Below, piece after piece: positions 45,868-53,993 of a stretch of 64,000 bases of DNA (the stretch's first letter is position 1; each line of letters starts with the position of its first letter). The stretch is from Kineococcus xinjiangensis. Its GTDB lineage: Bacteria; Actinomycetota; Actinomycetes; Actinomycetales; Kineococcaceae. The translations under genes and the position numbers were made by a program. The stretch spans positions 372,001 through 436,000 of the forward strand of contig NZ_PTJD01000001.1 of assembly GCF_002934625.1 (NCBI RefSeq), given 5' to 3'. The notes beneath the pieces are model-generated. The model worked only from the letters and a program-made list of their open reading frames with translations, was not told the DNA's origin and made no database searches.

Positions 45868-45898
45868 ATTGATCGTTCCATGGAATTGAACGTTCCAT
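45868..45898 (-). promoter_or_regulatory. Two LacI-type operator repeats upstream of the galactoside operon
   Basis: On the minus strand ATGGAACGTTCAAT (45898-45885) and ATGGAACGATCAAT (45881-45868) differ at one base and are spaced 17 bases apart. Each has the near-palindromic TGGAACG-centred form of LacI-family operators. They lie 47-77 bases before the GH36 start. Two more AGTTCCAG half-like copies occur at 45931-45948, toward the divergent lacI gene. The promoter hexamers themselves were not identified with confidence. Confidence 0.65.
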
Positions 45899-46098
45899 GA
45901 GAGTGCCATCGGTCCGGGCCGCCGTCAACGAGTTCCAGCAAGTTCCAGGCGGCACATTTACCGATCAACGGAACTCGTGGCGGACAGGGTCGAAGACGCC
46001 GGACTCCGCAGCCCCGGGGCTAGCATCGGAGCCCCGGCACCGGCCGGGCTGCGCACGGGCGAGGACGCCGGCGCGGCAGGACGAGCGGAGGCGGCGCA

Positions 46099-47139
46099 GT
46101 GCCCGAGACCCGGACTCCCGCAAGGACGCCCCGCCGCAGCGGCCGCGTCAGCATCGTGGACGTCGCGGCCGCCGCCGGGGTCTCGCGCCAGACGGTGTCC
46201 AACGTCCTCAACGGGCGCAAGGAGTACTACTCCGAGGACACCCACTCGCGGGTCATCGCCGCCATGGACTCCCTCGGGTACCAGCCGAACCGGGCCGCGC
46301 AGAGCCTGCGGTCGCAGCGCAGCATGCAGATCGGCTGGCACATCTTCGGCGAGCAGTTGCAGGCCATGCGCGGCTTCACCCTGCAGTTCCTCCAGGCGCT
46401 GGTGAAGGCCACCTCCGACGTCGACCACCACCTCGTGGTGTTCACCCACCACGACGACGATGCGCTGCAGGTGTTCAAGGACCTCGTGGCCCGGCGCACC
46501 GTGGACGCGGTGATCCTGTCCGAGTCCGGCGTGGACGACGAGCGCGCCCGCTTCCTCGCCGAGCACGGGCTGCCCTTCGCCTCCTTCGGCCGGCTCGCCC
46601 CGGACCTGCCCCAGCACTGGGTCGACATCGACAACGCCGCGGGCATGCACCCCCTCGTCGACCACCTCGTCTCCGCCGGGCACCGCCAGTTCGCCTACAT
46701 CGGCGCCGAGGGGGGCGAGTTCTGGAAGGCGGAGCGCCTCGAGGGCTTCCGGACGGCCCTGGCCGAGCACGGCCTGCGCGTCCCCGCGAACGCCGTCCTG
46801 CACGGCGACGACGCCGCGGTCCGCGCACACACCCGCCGCCTGCTGGCGCGCCGCAACCGCCCCACCGCCATCGTCGCCGGCAACGACGCGATCGCCGCCG
46901 TGGTCGTCAACGTGGTGCACTCCGTCGGCCTGCGCGCCGGCCGGGACGTCGCCGTGACCGGCTTCGACGGGGGCGCCATCGGCCTGTTCACCGAACCGAC
47001 GCTCACCAGCGTCCGGATACCCGTCGAGCGCATCGCGCGGGAGCTCGTGGACCGCTGCCTCCGGCAGGTGCGCGACGGGGCCGTGGACGGCCCCGGCCTG
47101 CTGGTCCCCACGGAGATCGTCCGCGGCGGCAGCGCCTGA
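46099..47139 (+). CDS. LacI-family transcriptional repressor of the galactoside operon
   Basis: A 346-residue regulator. The N-terminal helix-turn-helix reads VSIVDVAAAAGVSRQTVSNVLNGRKEYYSEDTHSRVIAAMDSLGYQPN with the minor-groove hinge helix RAAQSLRSQRS. The rest is a periplasmic-binding-protein-like sensor (residues about 75-346), with PTAIVAGNDAIAAVVV and VAVTGFDGGAIGLFTEPTLTSVRIP. The recognition helix SRQTVSNVLNG is typical. GTG start, GGAGG upstream. It is divergent from the GH36/ABC operon, so it is the likely repressor, released by a galactoside or galactose. Confidence 0.93.
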   Translation: MPETRTPARTPRRSGRVSIVDVAAAAGVSRQTVSNVLNGRKEYYSEDTHSRVIAAMDSLGYQPNRAAQSLRSQRSMQIGWHIFGEQLQAMRGFTLQFLQALVKATSDVDHHLVVFTHHDDDALQVFKDLVARRTVDAVILSESGVDDERARFLAEHGLPFASFGRLAPDLPQHWVDIDNAAGMHPLVDHLVSAGHRQFAYIGAEGGEFWKAERLEGFRTALAEHGLRVPANAVLHGDDAAVRAHTRRLLARRNRPTAIVAGNDAIAAVVVNVVHSVGLRAGRDVAVTGFDGGAIGLFTEPTLTSVRIPVERIARELVDRCLRQVRDGAVDGPGLLVPTEIVRGGSA

Positions 47140-47167
47140 CGGACCGCTGCACGCGCCGGGCACCGCG

Positions 47168-47196
47168 GTGACGTAGCGCTGCCGGGCGGCTACGCT
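47168..47196 (+). promoter_or_regulatory. Probable leaderless promoter of the M15 peptidase gene
   Basis: GTGACG (47168-47173) and TACGCT (47191-47196) are separated by 17 bases, and the ATG follows six bases after the -10. No RBS precedes the ATG, so the transcript probably starts at or next to the start codon. Confidence 0.55.
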
Positions 47197-47202
47197 CGGG
47201 AG

Positions 47203-47961
47203 ATGGGGCTGCGGCGCCTCCTCCTGCCGGTGGCCGCGGCGGTCGCACTCGGAGCCGCCGCGACGCCCGTCGCAGGCGCGCCCGGCACGTCCCAGCCCGG
47301 CACGTCCCGGCCCGGCACCTCACGCCCCGCCGCCGCGGACGCGCTCCCCGCCACCGGCCCGATCCTGCCGCGAGGCTCCCGGGCGCCCGCACCGGCGGAC
47401 AGGTTCGTCGCGACCGTCACCCCCGTCACGGCCGCCGACCTGCCCTCCTCCTACCGTCCCGGCTGCCCCGTGCCACCGGAGCGGCTGCGGCGCCTGACCG
47501 TCTCCCACGTCGACTTCCTGGGCCGGCAGCGCCTCGGCACGCTCGTCGTCCACCAGGACGTCGCCGATCCCCTCGTCCGGGTCTTCGCCCGCCTGCACGC
47601 GCTGCAGTACCCGATCGAGCGGATGGAGCCGGTCGAGGCGTTCGCGGGCTCCGACGACGCCTCGATGGACGCGAACAACACCTCCGCGTTCAACTGCCGC
47701 GCCCGCACCGGGGGCACGGGCTTCTCGGAGCACTCCCACGGCACGGCGCTCGACCTGAACCCGGTGCAGAACCCCTACGTCCGGGGCACCACCGTGCTCC
47801 CCGAGGCCGGGCGCGCCCACGTCGACCGCTCCACGGCGCACCCGGCGGTGCTGCGCGCGGGCGATCCCGTGGTGAGCGCCCTCGCCGCCGAGGGGTTCCG
47901 CTGGGGCGGGACGTGGACGACGCTGAAGGACTACCAGCACTTCTCCACCTCCGGCCGCTGA
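47203..47961 (+). CDS. Secreted M15-family peptidase (D-Ala-D-Ala carboxypeptidase-like)
   Basis: A 252-residue exported protein. The signal peptide (LLLPVAAAVALGAAATPVAGA) is followed by a short repeated linker (PGTSQPGTSRPGTSRP). The catalytic part carries the zinc motif FSEHSHGTALDLNPVQNPY (His and Asp ligands) and the late DYQHFS His, as in the VanY/L,D-endopeptidase M15C group that cleaves peptidoglycan stems. NxTSAFNCR and WGGTWTTLKDYQHF are group-typical. The domain is complete. Start ATG without RBS, with a promoter directly upstream. Confidence 0.87.
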   Translation: MGLRRLLLPVAAAVALGAAATPVAGAPGTSQPGTSRPGTSRPAAADALPATGPILPRGSRAPAPADRFVATVTPVTAADLPSSYRPGCPVPPERLRRLTVSHVDFLGRQRLGTLVVHQDVADPLVRVFARLHALQYPIERMEPVEAFAGSDDASMDANNTSAFNCRARTGGTGFSEHSHGTALDLNPVQNPYVRGTTVLPEAGRAHVDRSTAHPAVLRAGDPVVSALAAEGFRWGGTWTTLKDYQHFSTSGR

Positions 47962-47997
47962 GCGACGCGGACCCGGTGGCGCAGTAGCGTCCCCCCC

Positions 47998-48615
47998 ATG
48001 CCTGGACCCGCGGTGCTGCACCCCCACGACCCCGCCTGGCCCGAGCGGGCGGCCCGCCTGCTCGCCGGGATCGAGCGGGCGCTGCGGCCCCTGGGCGTCG
48101 CCGAGGCGTTCGACCACATCGGCTCCACCGCCGTTCCCGCGCTGCCCGCGAAGCCCTACGTCGACCTGCAGGTGCGTGTGCGGGAACTCCCCGCGCCCCA
48201 CGCCCTCGACCGCGCCCTCGAACCCGCGGGCTTCCTGCCGGCCGGCGGCTCGCGCCCGGACTCCCCCGGGGTGCACCGCGACGTCCCGCGCGGCCGCGAA
48301 GCAGTTCCGGACGACGTGTGGCGCAAGCGCCTGTACGTGCACGACCTCGACGGCCCGGAAGCCTCGATCCTGCACGTGCGGCTCGGCGCGTCCCCCTGGG
48401 GCAGGTACACCGTCTGGTTCCGCGACTGGCTGCGCGCGAACCCCGACGCCCGCGACCGCTACGCCGCCTTCAAGGCCCGCACCGCCGCGGAACACGCCGG
48501 CGACGCCGACTACGACGACTACACGCGGGCGAAGACCGCCTTCTTCGACCGCGTGCAGGAGGAGTTCGAGGCGTGGGGGCGCGTTCCCCGGGACGGCGAC
48601 GTCAGCCCGCGGTGA
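47998..48615 (+). CDS. GrpB-family (UPF0157) protein
   Basis: A 205-residue protein of the GrpB family, which has a nucleotidyltransferase-like fold. It shows LHPHDPAWPERAARLLAGIERAL, the signature FDHIGSTAVPALPAKPYVDLQV, and RLYVHDLDGPEASILHVRLGASPWG. The C-terminus has helical YAAFKARTAAEHAGDADYDDYTRAKTAFFDRVQEEFEAW. The biochemical role is unknown; some members are linked to dephospho-CoA kinase. ATG lies seven bases after TAGCGT, without RBS (leaderless type). It overlaps the convergent nucleotidyltransferase gene by 14 bases. Confidence 0.88.
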   Translation: MPGPAVLHPHDPAWPERAARLLAGIERALRPLGVAEAFDHIGSTAVPALPAKPYVDLQVRVRELPAPHALDRALEPAGFLPAGGSRPDSPGVHRDVPRGREAVPDDVWRKRLYVHDLDGPEASILHVRLGASPWGRYTVWFRDWLRANPDARDRYAAFKARTAAEHAGDADYDDYTRAKTAFFDRVQEEFEAWGRVPRDGDVSPR

Positions 48616-49039
48616 GGGCCTCGCCCGCGCGCGCCAGCAGGCCGCGGGGATCGTGCAGGACCCGGTGCCCGTCGCCGAGGACGCGGCGGGTGCCGGGGTC
48701 CAGCGGCAGCTGCGCCCACGACGACGACACCAGCCCGACCTCGACCTGCAGCCCCGAGCGCAGCCGGTAGCGCCGCTCCAGCAACGGTCCCCACGCCGCG
48801 CTGCGGATCAGCCGACTGCCGGGGCGCAGCCGCTCGAACCACTCCCCGTCGGCCGCCAGTTCCGCGAACGCCGGGGTGAGCACCGTGAGGTCGACGTCGC
48901 TGGCCATGCCCGCCCGTCCCCGGGCGTAGGAACCCACCAGGGCCACCGCCTCCACGTCGCCGCGGTCCCGGGCCCAGGCCACCACGTCCGCCAGCAACCG
49001 CTCGACCTGCCGGTACCGGCCCTTCAGGCGCGCGCTCAC
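48602..49039 (-). CDS. Small nucleotidyltransferase-domain protein
   Basis: A 145-residue protein of the Pol-beta/kanamycin-nucleotidyltransferase superfamily. The active-site motif is VALVGSYARGRAGMASDVDLTVLT (GS-x-A-R-G and D-x-D with Asp-Val-Asp). A third Asp/Glu could be the Glu of LQVEVGLVSS. ATG 49048 lies directly against GGGAGG, too close for initiation, so GTG 49039 with nine bases of spacing is preferred. It could be an AMP/nucleotidyl transferase or part of a minimal nucleotidyltransferase system, but no HEPN partner gene is adjacent. Confidence 0.78.
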   Translation of the reverse strand: MSARLKGRYRQVERLLADVVAWARDRGDVEAVALVGSYARGRAGMASDVDLTVLTPAFAELAADGEWFERLRPGSRLIRSAAWGPLLERRYRLRSGLQVEVGLVSSSWAQLPLDPGTRRVLGDGHRVLHDPRGLLARAGEALTAG

Positions 49040-49251
49040 GGGAGACATCCTCCCAGCGGGGCGATCCGGCCGCCGCTGCTCCCGCGGAGTGAACCCACCG
49101 GGAGTTCCCTCCATCCCGGCGCCGCGCCCGCCGAGACTGAGGAACGGCCTGGGGGCGTCGAAGCCCCGCAGCAGCGCCGTGCGCCCGTGCACCGCCCACC
49201 GTCGCAGCCCGCTCCGGCAGAGGTGCACCGCCAGACCTGGAGGACGTTCCC

Positions 49252-49746
49252 ATGGCCGCAGCACCTGCCCTCCTCCCCGCCGTCGCCCCGATGGCGCGCC
49301 GCCGCCGGCGCACCGAGCGCGAGGACTTCCGCCGCCGCGCCGCCGCACCCACCCCGGTCGTCGGCGGCACCCGCTCGCCGCGCGTGCTGATCGCCGACGA
49401 CGACGTCGTGATCCGCCAGGTGCTGGCCGTGCGCCTGCAAGGGCTCGGGTTCGCGCCGCAGACGGCCAGCACCGGGGACCGGGCCTACCACCTCGCGCTG
49501 CACAACCCCTTCGACGTGCTGCTGCTCGACGTGAGCATGCCGGGGCTGACGGGCGTGGAGGTCACCCAGCTCGTGCGCCGGCTCGCCGTGCCGCAGCCGG
49601 CGATCCTGCTGATCAGCGCCTGCGTCGGCGGCGGGGACGTCGGCGAGGTGCTGGAGGCCGGGGCCGACGGGTACCTGCGCAAGCCGTTCGGGGTCGCCGA
49701 GCTCAGCGCCCGCCTCGACGAGGTGATGGCCGCGCACGGCGGCTGA
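49252..49746 (+). CDS. Single-domain response regulator (receiver only)
   Basis: A 164-residue protein. A basic, Arg-rich N-terminal extension (about 40 residues) precedes one receiver domain: RVLIADDDVVIRQVLAVRL (acidic pocket), the phospho-acceptor Asp in DVLLLDVSMPGLTGVEV, and the Lys of GADGYLRKPFGVAEL. There is no output domain after residue 160 and no kinase gene nearby, so it probably takes phosphate from a distant kinase. The RBS GGAGG precedes ATG. The region from 49049 to 49251 upstream holds no gene. Confidence 0.87.
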   Translation: MAAAPALLPAVAPMARRRRRTEREDFRRRAAAPTPVVGGTRSPRVLIADDDVVIRQVLAVRLQGLGFAPQTASTGDRAYHLALHNPFDVLLLDVSMPGLTGVEVTQLVRRLAVPQPAILLISACVGGGDVGEVLEAGADGYLRKPFGVAELSARLDEVMAAHGG

Positions 49747-49762
49747 CGGCTCCGCGACCGGG

Positions 49763-49812
49763 CCGGCCGGAGCGGGCGGTGGCCGGACCGCGGCGCCCGC
49801 CCCTCCGGCCGG
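49763..49812. terminator. Bidirectional hairpin between response regulator and EamA genes
   Basis: A long stem pairs 49763-49778 with 49794-49812, interrupted only by a two-base bulge. It fills the gap between the two convergent stops and should end transcription from both sides. Confidence 0.6.
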
Positions 49813-50658
49813 TCACGGCAGCGCCAGCAGGACGACCGCGGCGAGGGCCACGGCCAGGCCGGCCAACTGCGCGCCGCGGAGGCGCTCGCCGAGCACGCCC
49901 CGGGCGAGGAGCACCGTGGCCGCCGGGTAGAGCGCGACGACGACCGCCACGACCGCGAGGTCGCCCAGGCGCGCGGCCACGAGGAACGCCGCGTTGGCGA
50001 GCGCGTCCAGGAGCCCGGCGAACGCGGCCAGCGCCGCCGCACCGCCCGCCAGACGGGCACCCCGGGCGGCGCGGGGAGCCAGCAGCAACGCGGTGAGCAG
50101 CAGCAGCGCCGCCACCGTCCTGCCGACCAGCAGGGGCGCCGCCCCGCTGTCGTCGGGAGCGGAGTCGAGGCAGACGAACTGCACCGCGATCGCCAGGCCC
50201 GCCGCGAGCCCCGTGCCGAGGGCCGCGCGGCTCGGGCGCGTCGGGGCCTCGGCGGGGGCCGCGCTGACGAGCACGACCGCCAGGAGCGCCGCGACGATCC
50301 CCGCCACCCCCAGGGCCGTCAGCCGCTCCCCCAGGAACAGCCCCACCGCCACCGGCAGGGCCGCGGAGACGGCCGCGGTCAGCGGCGACAGGACGCTCAT
50401 GGGCCCGAGCGCCAGGCAGCGGTACAGGAGGACGAACGTGGCGGCGGCGGCGACCCCGGAGGCCGCGCCCCACGCGAGCGTCGCCGCGTCGAACCCGGCG
50501 CCGAGGACGGGCAGCAGCACGACGACGCCGGCGAGGCTGGCCGGCCCGGCGACCGCACCGACCCGCAGCAGGGAGGCCCGCCGCGCCGCGAGGCCGCCGG
50601 CGAAGTCCGCGCAGCCGTAGGCGAGGGAACTCACCAGCGCCAGGAGCACAGCGGTCAC
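49813..50658 (-). CDS. EamA/DMT-family transporter
   Basis: A 281-residue membrane protein with about ten helices arranged as two EamA repeats, the drug/metabolite transporter fold. The first helix has SSLAYGCADFAGGLAARR, common in this subgroup, and the sixth to tenth helices mirror the first half (GERLTALGVAGIVAALLAVVLV versus [22 protein letters not shown]). The substrate cannot be told. The start is GTG with GGGAG upstream. It is encoded 52 bases after the start side of the GGDEF/EAL gene's stop, on the same strand. Confidence 0.85.
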   Translation of the reverse strand: MTAVLLALVSSLAYGCADFAGGLAARRASLLRVGAVAGPASLAGVVVLLPVLGAGFDAATLAWGAASGVAAAATFVLLYRCLALGPMSVLSPLTAAVSAALPVAVGLFLGERLTALGVAGIVAALLAVVLVSAAPAEAPTRPSRAALGTGLAAGLAIAVQFVCLDSAPDDSGAAPLLVGRTVAALLLLTALLLAPRAARGARLAGGAAALAAFAGLLDALANAAFLVAARLGDLAVVAVVVALYPAATVLLARGVLGERLRGAQLAGLAVALAAVVLLALP

Positions 50659-50710
50659 CCGCGCAGTCTCCCGCGCCGACGGGGCGGCACCACCGCCGCC
50701 CCGTCGCGGC

Positions 50711-53700
50711 TCAGGCCATGCCGTGCGCGGCGTGCTCCCGCGCCGAGAGGTCGAGGACCCGCCGGAAGTCGGCGAGCGCCATGGGGCGACCGAGGTGGTA
50801 GCCCTGCCCGTAGTCGCAGCCCGCCGTCACCAGGCGCTGCCGCTGCTCCGTGCGCTCCACGCCCTCCGCGACGACGGCGTGGCCCAGGGCGTGGGCGAGG
50901 TCGATGACCGAGTGGACGATCTCCCGGTCCTGCCCCGCCGAGTCGATGTCCCGGACGAAGCTGCGGTCCAGCTTCACCTCGTCGACGGGCAGCTGCTGCA
51001 ACCACTGCAGGGAGGACCAGCCGGTTCCGAAGTCGTCGAGGGCGAGGGAGACCCCGAGCGCGTGCAGCCTGCCCAGGACGTCCCGCGTGCGGCGGAGGTC
51101 CCCGAGGACCTGGTTCTCGGTGATCTCCACCCCCAGCCGCCGGGGGTCCAGGCCGCTGTCCCCGACGGCGCGGCGGACCCGTTCGAGGAGCAGCGGGTCG
51201 GCGAGCTGCCGCGCCGCGAGGTTCACCTGGACGACCGGGGCCACGCCGCCCTGCGCCGGCCAGGTGGTCGCGTCGAGGCAGGCCCGCCGCAGCACCCACT
51301 CGCCGATGTCGACGATGAGGTTGGACTCCTCCGCCACGTCGAGGAAGTCCCCCGGGTGCAGCAGCCCGCGGGTCGGGTGGCGCCAGCGCAGCAGCGCCTC
51401 CACGGCCGCGATCACGCCGGTGCGCAGGTCCACCTTCGGCTGGTAGTGCAGCTCCAGCGTCCCGTCGTGCAGGGCCTGGTGCAGGCCGCTCTCCACCCCG
51501 ACGCGGCGGGTGATCTCCCGCTGCAGCGCCGCGTCGAAGACCGCCACGGACCCCTTGCCCTGCCGCTTCGCCAGGTACAGCGCGGAGTCCGCCTCCCGCA
51601 GCATCTCCTCGGCCGTGGCGGGCGGGCCGGTGGCGACCGTGATCCCGACGGACAGCTTCACGAACAGCTCGCTGTCGTCGACGAGGTAGCGGCCGGTGCA
51701 CTCCGCGAGGATGCGACGGGCGACGGCGGCGACGTCGTGGGCGGTGCCGACGTCGGTGCACACGATGACGAACTCGTCCCCGGCGAAGCGGGCGACGAGG
51801 TCCTCCGGCCGCAGCGCGTGCCGCAGCCGCTGGGCGAGCTGGCGCAGGAGCTCGTCACCGGCGGCGTGACCGAGGTGGTCGTTGATCCACTTGAAGTCGT
51901 CGAGGTCGCAGAACATCACCGCCACCGGCGCACCGTGGCGCGCCAGGCGCGCGACGGCCGCCTCGAGCATCTCCTGCAGCATCCGCCGGTTCGGCAGCCC
52001 GGTGAGCGGGTCGTGCATCACCTCGTGGGCGAGCACCTCCTCCACCCGCTCGCGCTCCTGCACCTGCGTGCGCAGCTCCTCGTTGGCCTCGGCCAGCTCG
52101 GCGTTGGCTCGTGCGAGCTCGGCGGTGCGCTCCTCCACCCGCTCCGCCAGCTCCTGGCGGTGGCGACGGGAGCGCTCCAGCAGCAGCGCCGTCTCCAGTC
52201 CGGTGGACAGGTGGCGGGCGAGCGACTGGTAGAGCCAGCCGCTGCGCGGGCCGGGGGTGAGGAGGAGGTGGCCGAGGTGGTGGCCGTTGAACTGCAGGGG
52301 CAGCAGCACGAGGGGCGCGGTGCCGACGGACTCCCAGCGGGCGGGGGGCAGCAGGCCGGCGGCGTCGAAGGCCCGGTCGGCCTCCGTGAGGAGGGTGCCA
52401 CGGCCCCGCTCGTAGGCGAGGAGGAGGCTCGCGCCGGGGGGCGCGGCCTCCTCGGCCACCGCGCCCGGCCCCTCGGGGCCCGGGCGGTAGGTGACGAGGT
52501 AGAGGGTGGACAGCCCGAGACGGGGCAGCTGCTCGGTGAGGACCCGCACCAGCTCCTCCACGGAGCCGGCGGTGACGAGCCGGTTCCCCACGTCCTGCAG
52601 GACGTGGCCCTGCCGTTCGGTGACCTGCTGGATCCCGAGCCAGCGCTGCTCCGCCTCGCCGAGCGCCCGCAGCGCGCCGGGGACGCGCACGGCGGCCGTG
52701 CGCAGCAGGGACAGCAGCTCCATCCACGGCACCGGCGCCTCACCGAGCCGGCCGCAGAGGTCGACGAGCCGGCGGAGGCTGGCCTCCAGGAACCGGCCGT
52801 CGTCCTGGTCGGCCCGGCGCAGGCCGATGACGACCTCCTCCGCCCAGCGGTCGCCGAGGTCGTCGCCGCGGCTGCCGGCGGCGGAGCGCAGGACCGCGGC
52901 GACGGTGGCGTCGTCGTCGGCGAGGGAGATGGCCGGAGGCGGGCAGCCGCAGGAGCGGCGGTGGAGGACCTCGCAGTCCAGCACCGTCTCGGCGGGGACC
53001 TCCCGGCCGTCCGCGAGCTCCGCCAGCAGCTCGACACCGCGGGCCTCCATGGCGCGGAAGGGCAGCCGGGCGGTCGTCAGCAGCACGTTCGCCCGTGCCG
53101 CGCTGAGGGTGGTGGGGTCGGCGGCGTCCCCGAGGCCGAAGAAGGCCGGGTCGACGTAGTCGTCGAAGCCGGTGACCGCCACGTCCTGCGGCACCCGCAG
53201 TCCCATCGCCCGCGCGGCCGAGACGACCGCGAGGGCGAGGTTGTCGTTGGCGGCCATGACGGCGTCCACCGCGGGCCCCGGCGCGGTCAGCAACGACCTC
53301 ACCTGCAGCCGCACGGCCGCCTGCCCGGGGTCCCAGCCGGGCAGCAGGGCGCCCACGAGCTGCTGGTCGCGGGGGATGCCGTGGGCGCGCAGCGCATCGA
53401 GGTAGCCCTGGTAGCGCAGCGCGGCGCCGCGGTGCGTGGCCGGGCCGCGCAGGTACGCGATGCGGCGGCGGCCGTGGACGGTGATGAGGTGCTCGGCCAT
53501 CTGCCGGCTGGCCCCCCGCTCGTCCATGGCGACGCCGATGGCGCCGGGCAGCGGGTCCTCGGCGCTCACCACGGGGTGCCCGCCGAGCGTGCGGGCCCAG
53601 CGCCGCACCGCCTCCTGGCCGCACTGACCCTGCAGCAGCGCGGTCCACACGAGGTAGCCGTCGACGGGTGCCACCTCGGGGAAGCGTGCCGCGAACGGCG

Positions 53701-53911
53701 CCGGGCGGTCGGAGTCCGCTCCTCCGGCCGCCGCACGCACGAGGTCGGTGCCGACGACGGTCAGGAGGCCCACGTCGAGCCGCTTGGCCGCGTCCTGCGA
53801 CCCGAGCCAGTGCTCCTGGTGGATGTTGACCTGGAGCGCGGAGGTCAGGACCGCGAAGCGGCGCCCTCTCGGGGACTTCCGCTGCGACGCGCCCGCCCCG
53901 TCCGAGGCCAT
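50711..53911 (-). CDS. Cytosolic LacI-type sensor fused to GGDEF and EAL domains
   Basis: A 1066-residue one-protein c-di-GMP switch. Residues 17-315 resemble the ligand-binding domain of LacI/GalR regulators (EHLITVHGRRRIAYLRG, AVMAANDNLALAVV, VPQDVAVTGFDDYVDPAFF) without a helix-turn-helix or signal peptide. A Cys motif RRSCGCPP (318-325) follows, then a helical/GAF-like region (about 430-570) and a coiled coil (580-628). The GGDEF domain (630-795) has RFAGDEF in place of GGDEF. The EAL domain (810-1055) keeps EALLRW, NLAARQ, EITEN, DDFGTGWSSL, KLDRSF and AEGVE, so phosphodiesterase activity is likely. Start ATG, leaderless type. Confidence 0.9.
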   Translation of the reverse strand: MASDGAGASQRKSPRGRRFAVLTSALQVNIHQEHWLGSQDAAKRLDVGLLTVVGTDLVRAAAGGADSDRPAPFAARFPEVAPVDGYLVWTALLQGQCGQEAVRRWARTLGGHPVVSAEDPLPGAIGVAMDERGASRQMAEHLITVHGRRRIAYLRGPATHRGAALRYQGYLDALRAHGIPRDQQLVGALLPGWDPGQAAVRLQVRSLLTAPGPAVDAVMAANDNLALAVVSAARAMGLRVPQDVAVTGFDDYVDPAFFGLGDAADPTTLSAARANVLLTTARLPFRAMEARGVELLAELADGREVPAETVLDCEVLHRRSCGCPPPAISLADDDATVAAVLRSAAGSRGDDLGDRWAEEVVIGLRRADQDDGRFLEASLRRLVDLCGRLGEAPVPWMELLSLLRTAAVRVPGALRALGEAEQRWLGIQQVTERQGHVLQDVGNRLVTAGSVEELVRVLTEQLPRLGLSTLYLVTYRPGPEGPGAVAEEAAPPGASLLLAYERGRGTLLTEADRAFDAAGLLPPARWESVGTAPLVLLPLQFNGHHLGHLLLTPGPRSGWLYQSLARHLSTGLETALLLERSRRHRQELAERVEERTAELARANAELAEANEELRTQVQERERVEEVLAHEVMHDPLTGLPNRRMLQEMLEAAVARLARHGAPVAVMFCDLDDFKWINDHLGHAAGDELLRQLAQRLRHALRPEDLVARFAGDEFVIVCTDVGTAHDVAAVARRILAECTGRYLVDDSELFVKLSVGITVATGPPATAEEMLREADSALYLAKRQGKGSVAVFDAALQREITRRVGVESGLHQALHDGTLELHYQPKVDLRTGVIAAVEALLRWRHPTRGLLHPGDFLDVAEESNLIVDIGEWVLRRACLDATTWPAQGGVAPVVQVNLAARQLADPLLLERVRRAVGDSGLDPRRLGVEITENQVLGDLRRTRDVLGRLHALGVSLALDDFGTGWSSLQWLQQLPVDEVKLDRSFVRDIDSAGQDREIVHSVIDLAHALGHAVVAEGVERTEQRQRLVTAGCDYGQGYHLGRPMALADFRRVLDLSAREHAAHGMA

Positions 53912-53917
53912 GGGCGC

Positions 53918-53946
53918 ATCGTAGTTGCGTGACCACCGGCAGTCAC
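53918..53946 (-). promoter_or_regulatory. Probable promoter of the sensor-GGDEF-EAL gene
   Basis: On the minus strand GTGACT (53946-53941) and TACGAT (53923-53918) are 17 bases apart, and the ATG follows after six bases. The divergent aldo/keto reductase gene has a TAGGGT (53981-53986) seven bases before its GTG, so the two promoters lie back to back in an 82-base gap. Confidence 0.55.
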
Positions 53947-53993
53947 CTCGACAGCGCCACCGCCGCAGCCGAGGGGGCCGTAGGGTTCCGGCC

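Noticed and set aside
48602-49048. HEPN/MNT toxin-antitoxin pair
   Set aside because: The small nucleotidyltransferase has no adjacent HEPN-like gene; its neighbours are grpB and a receiver protein.
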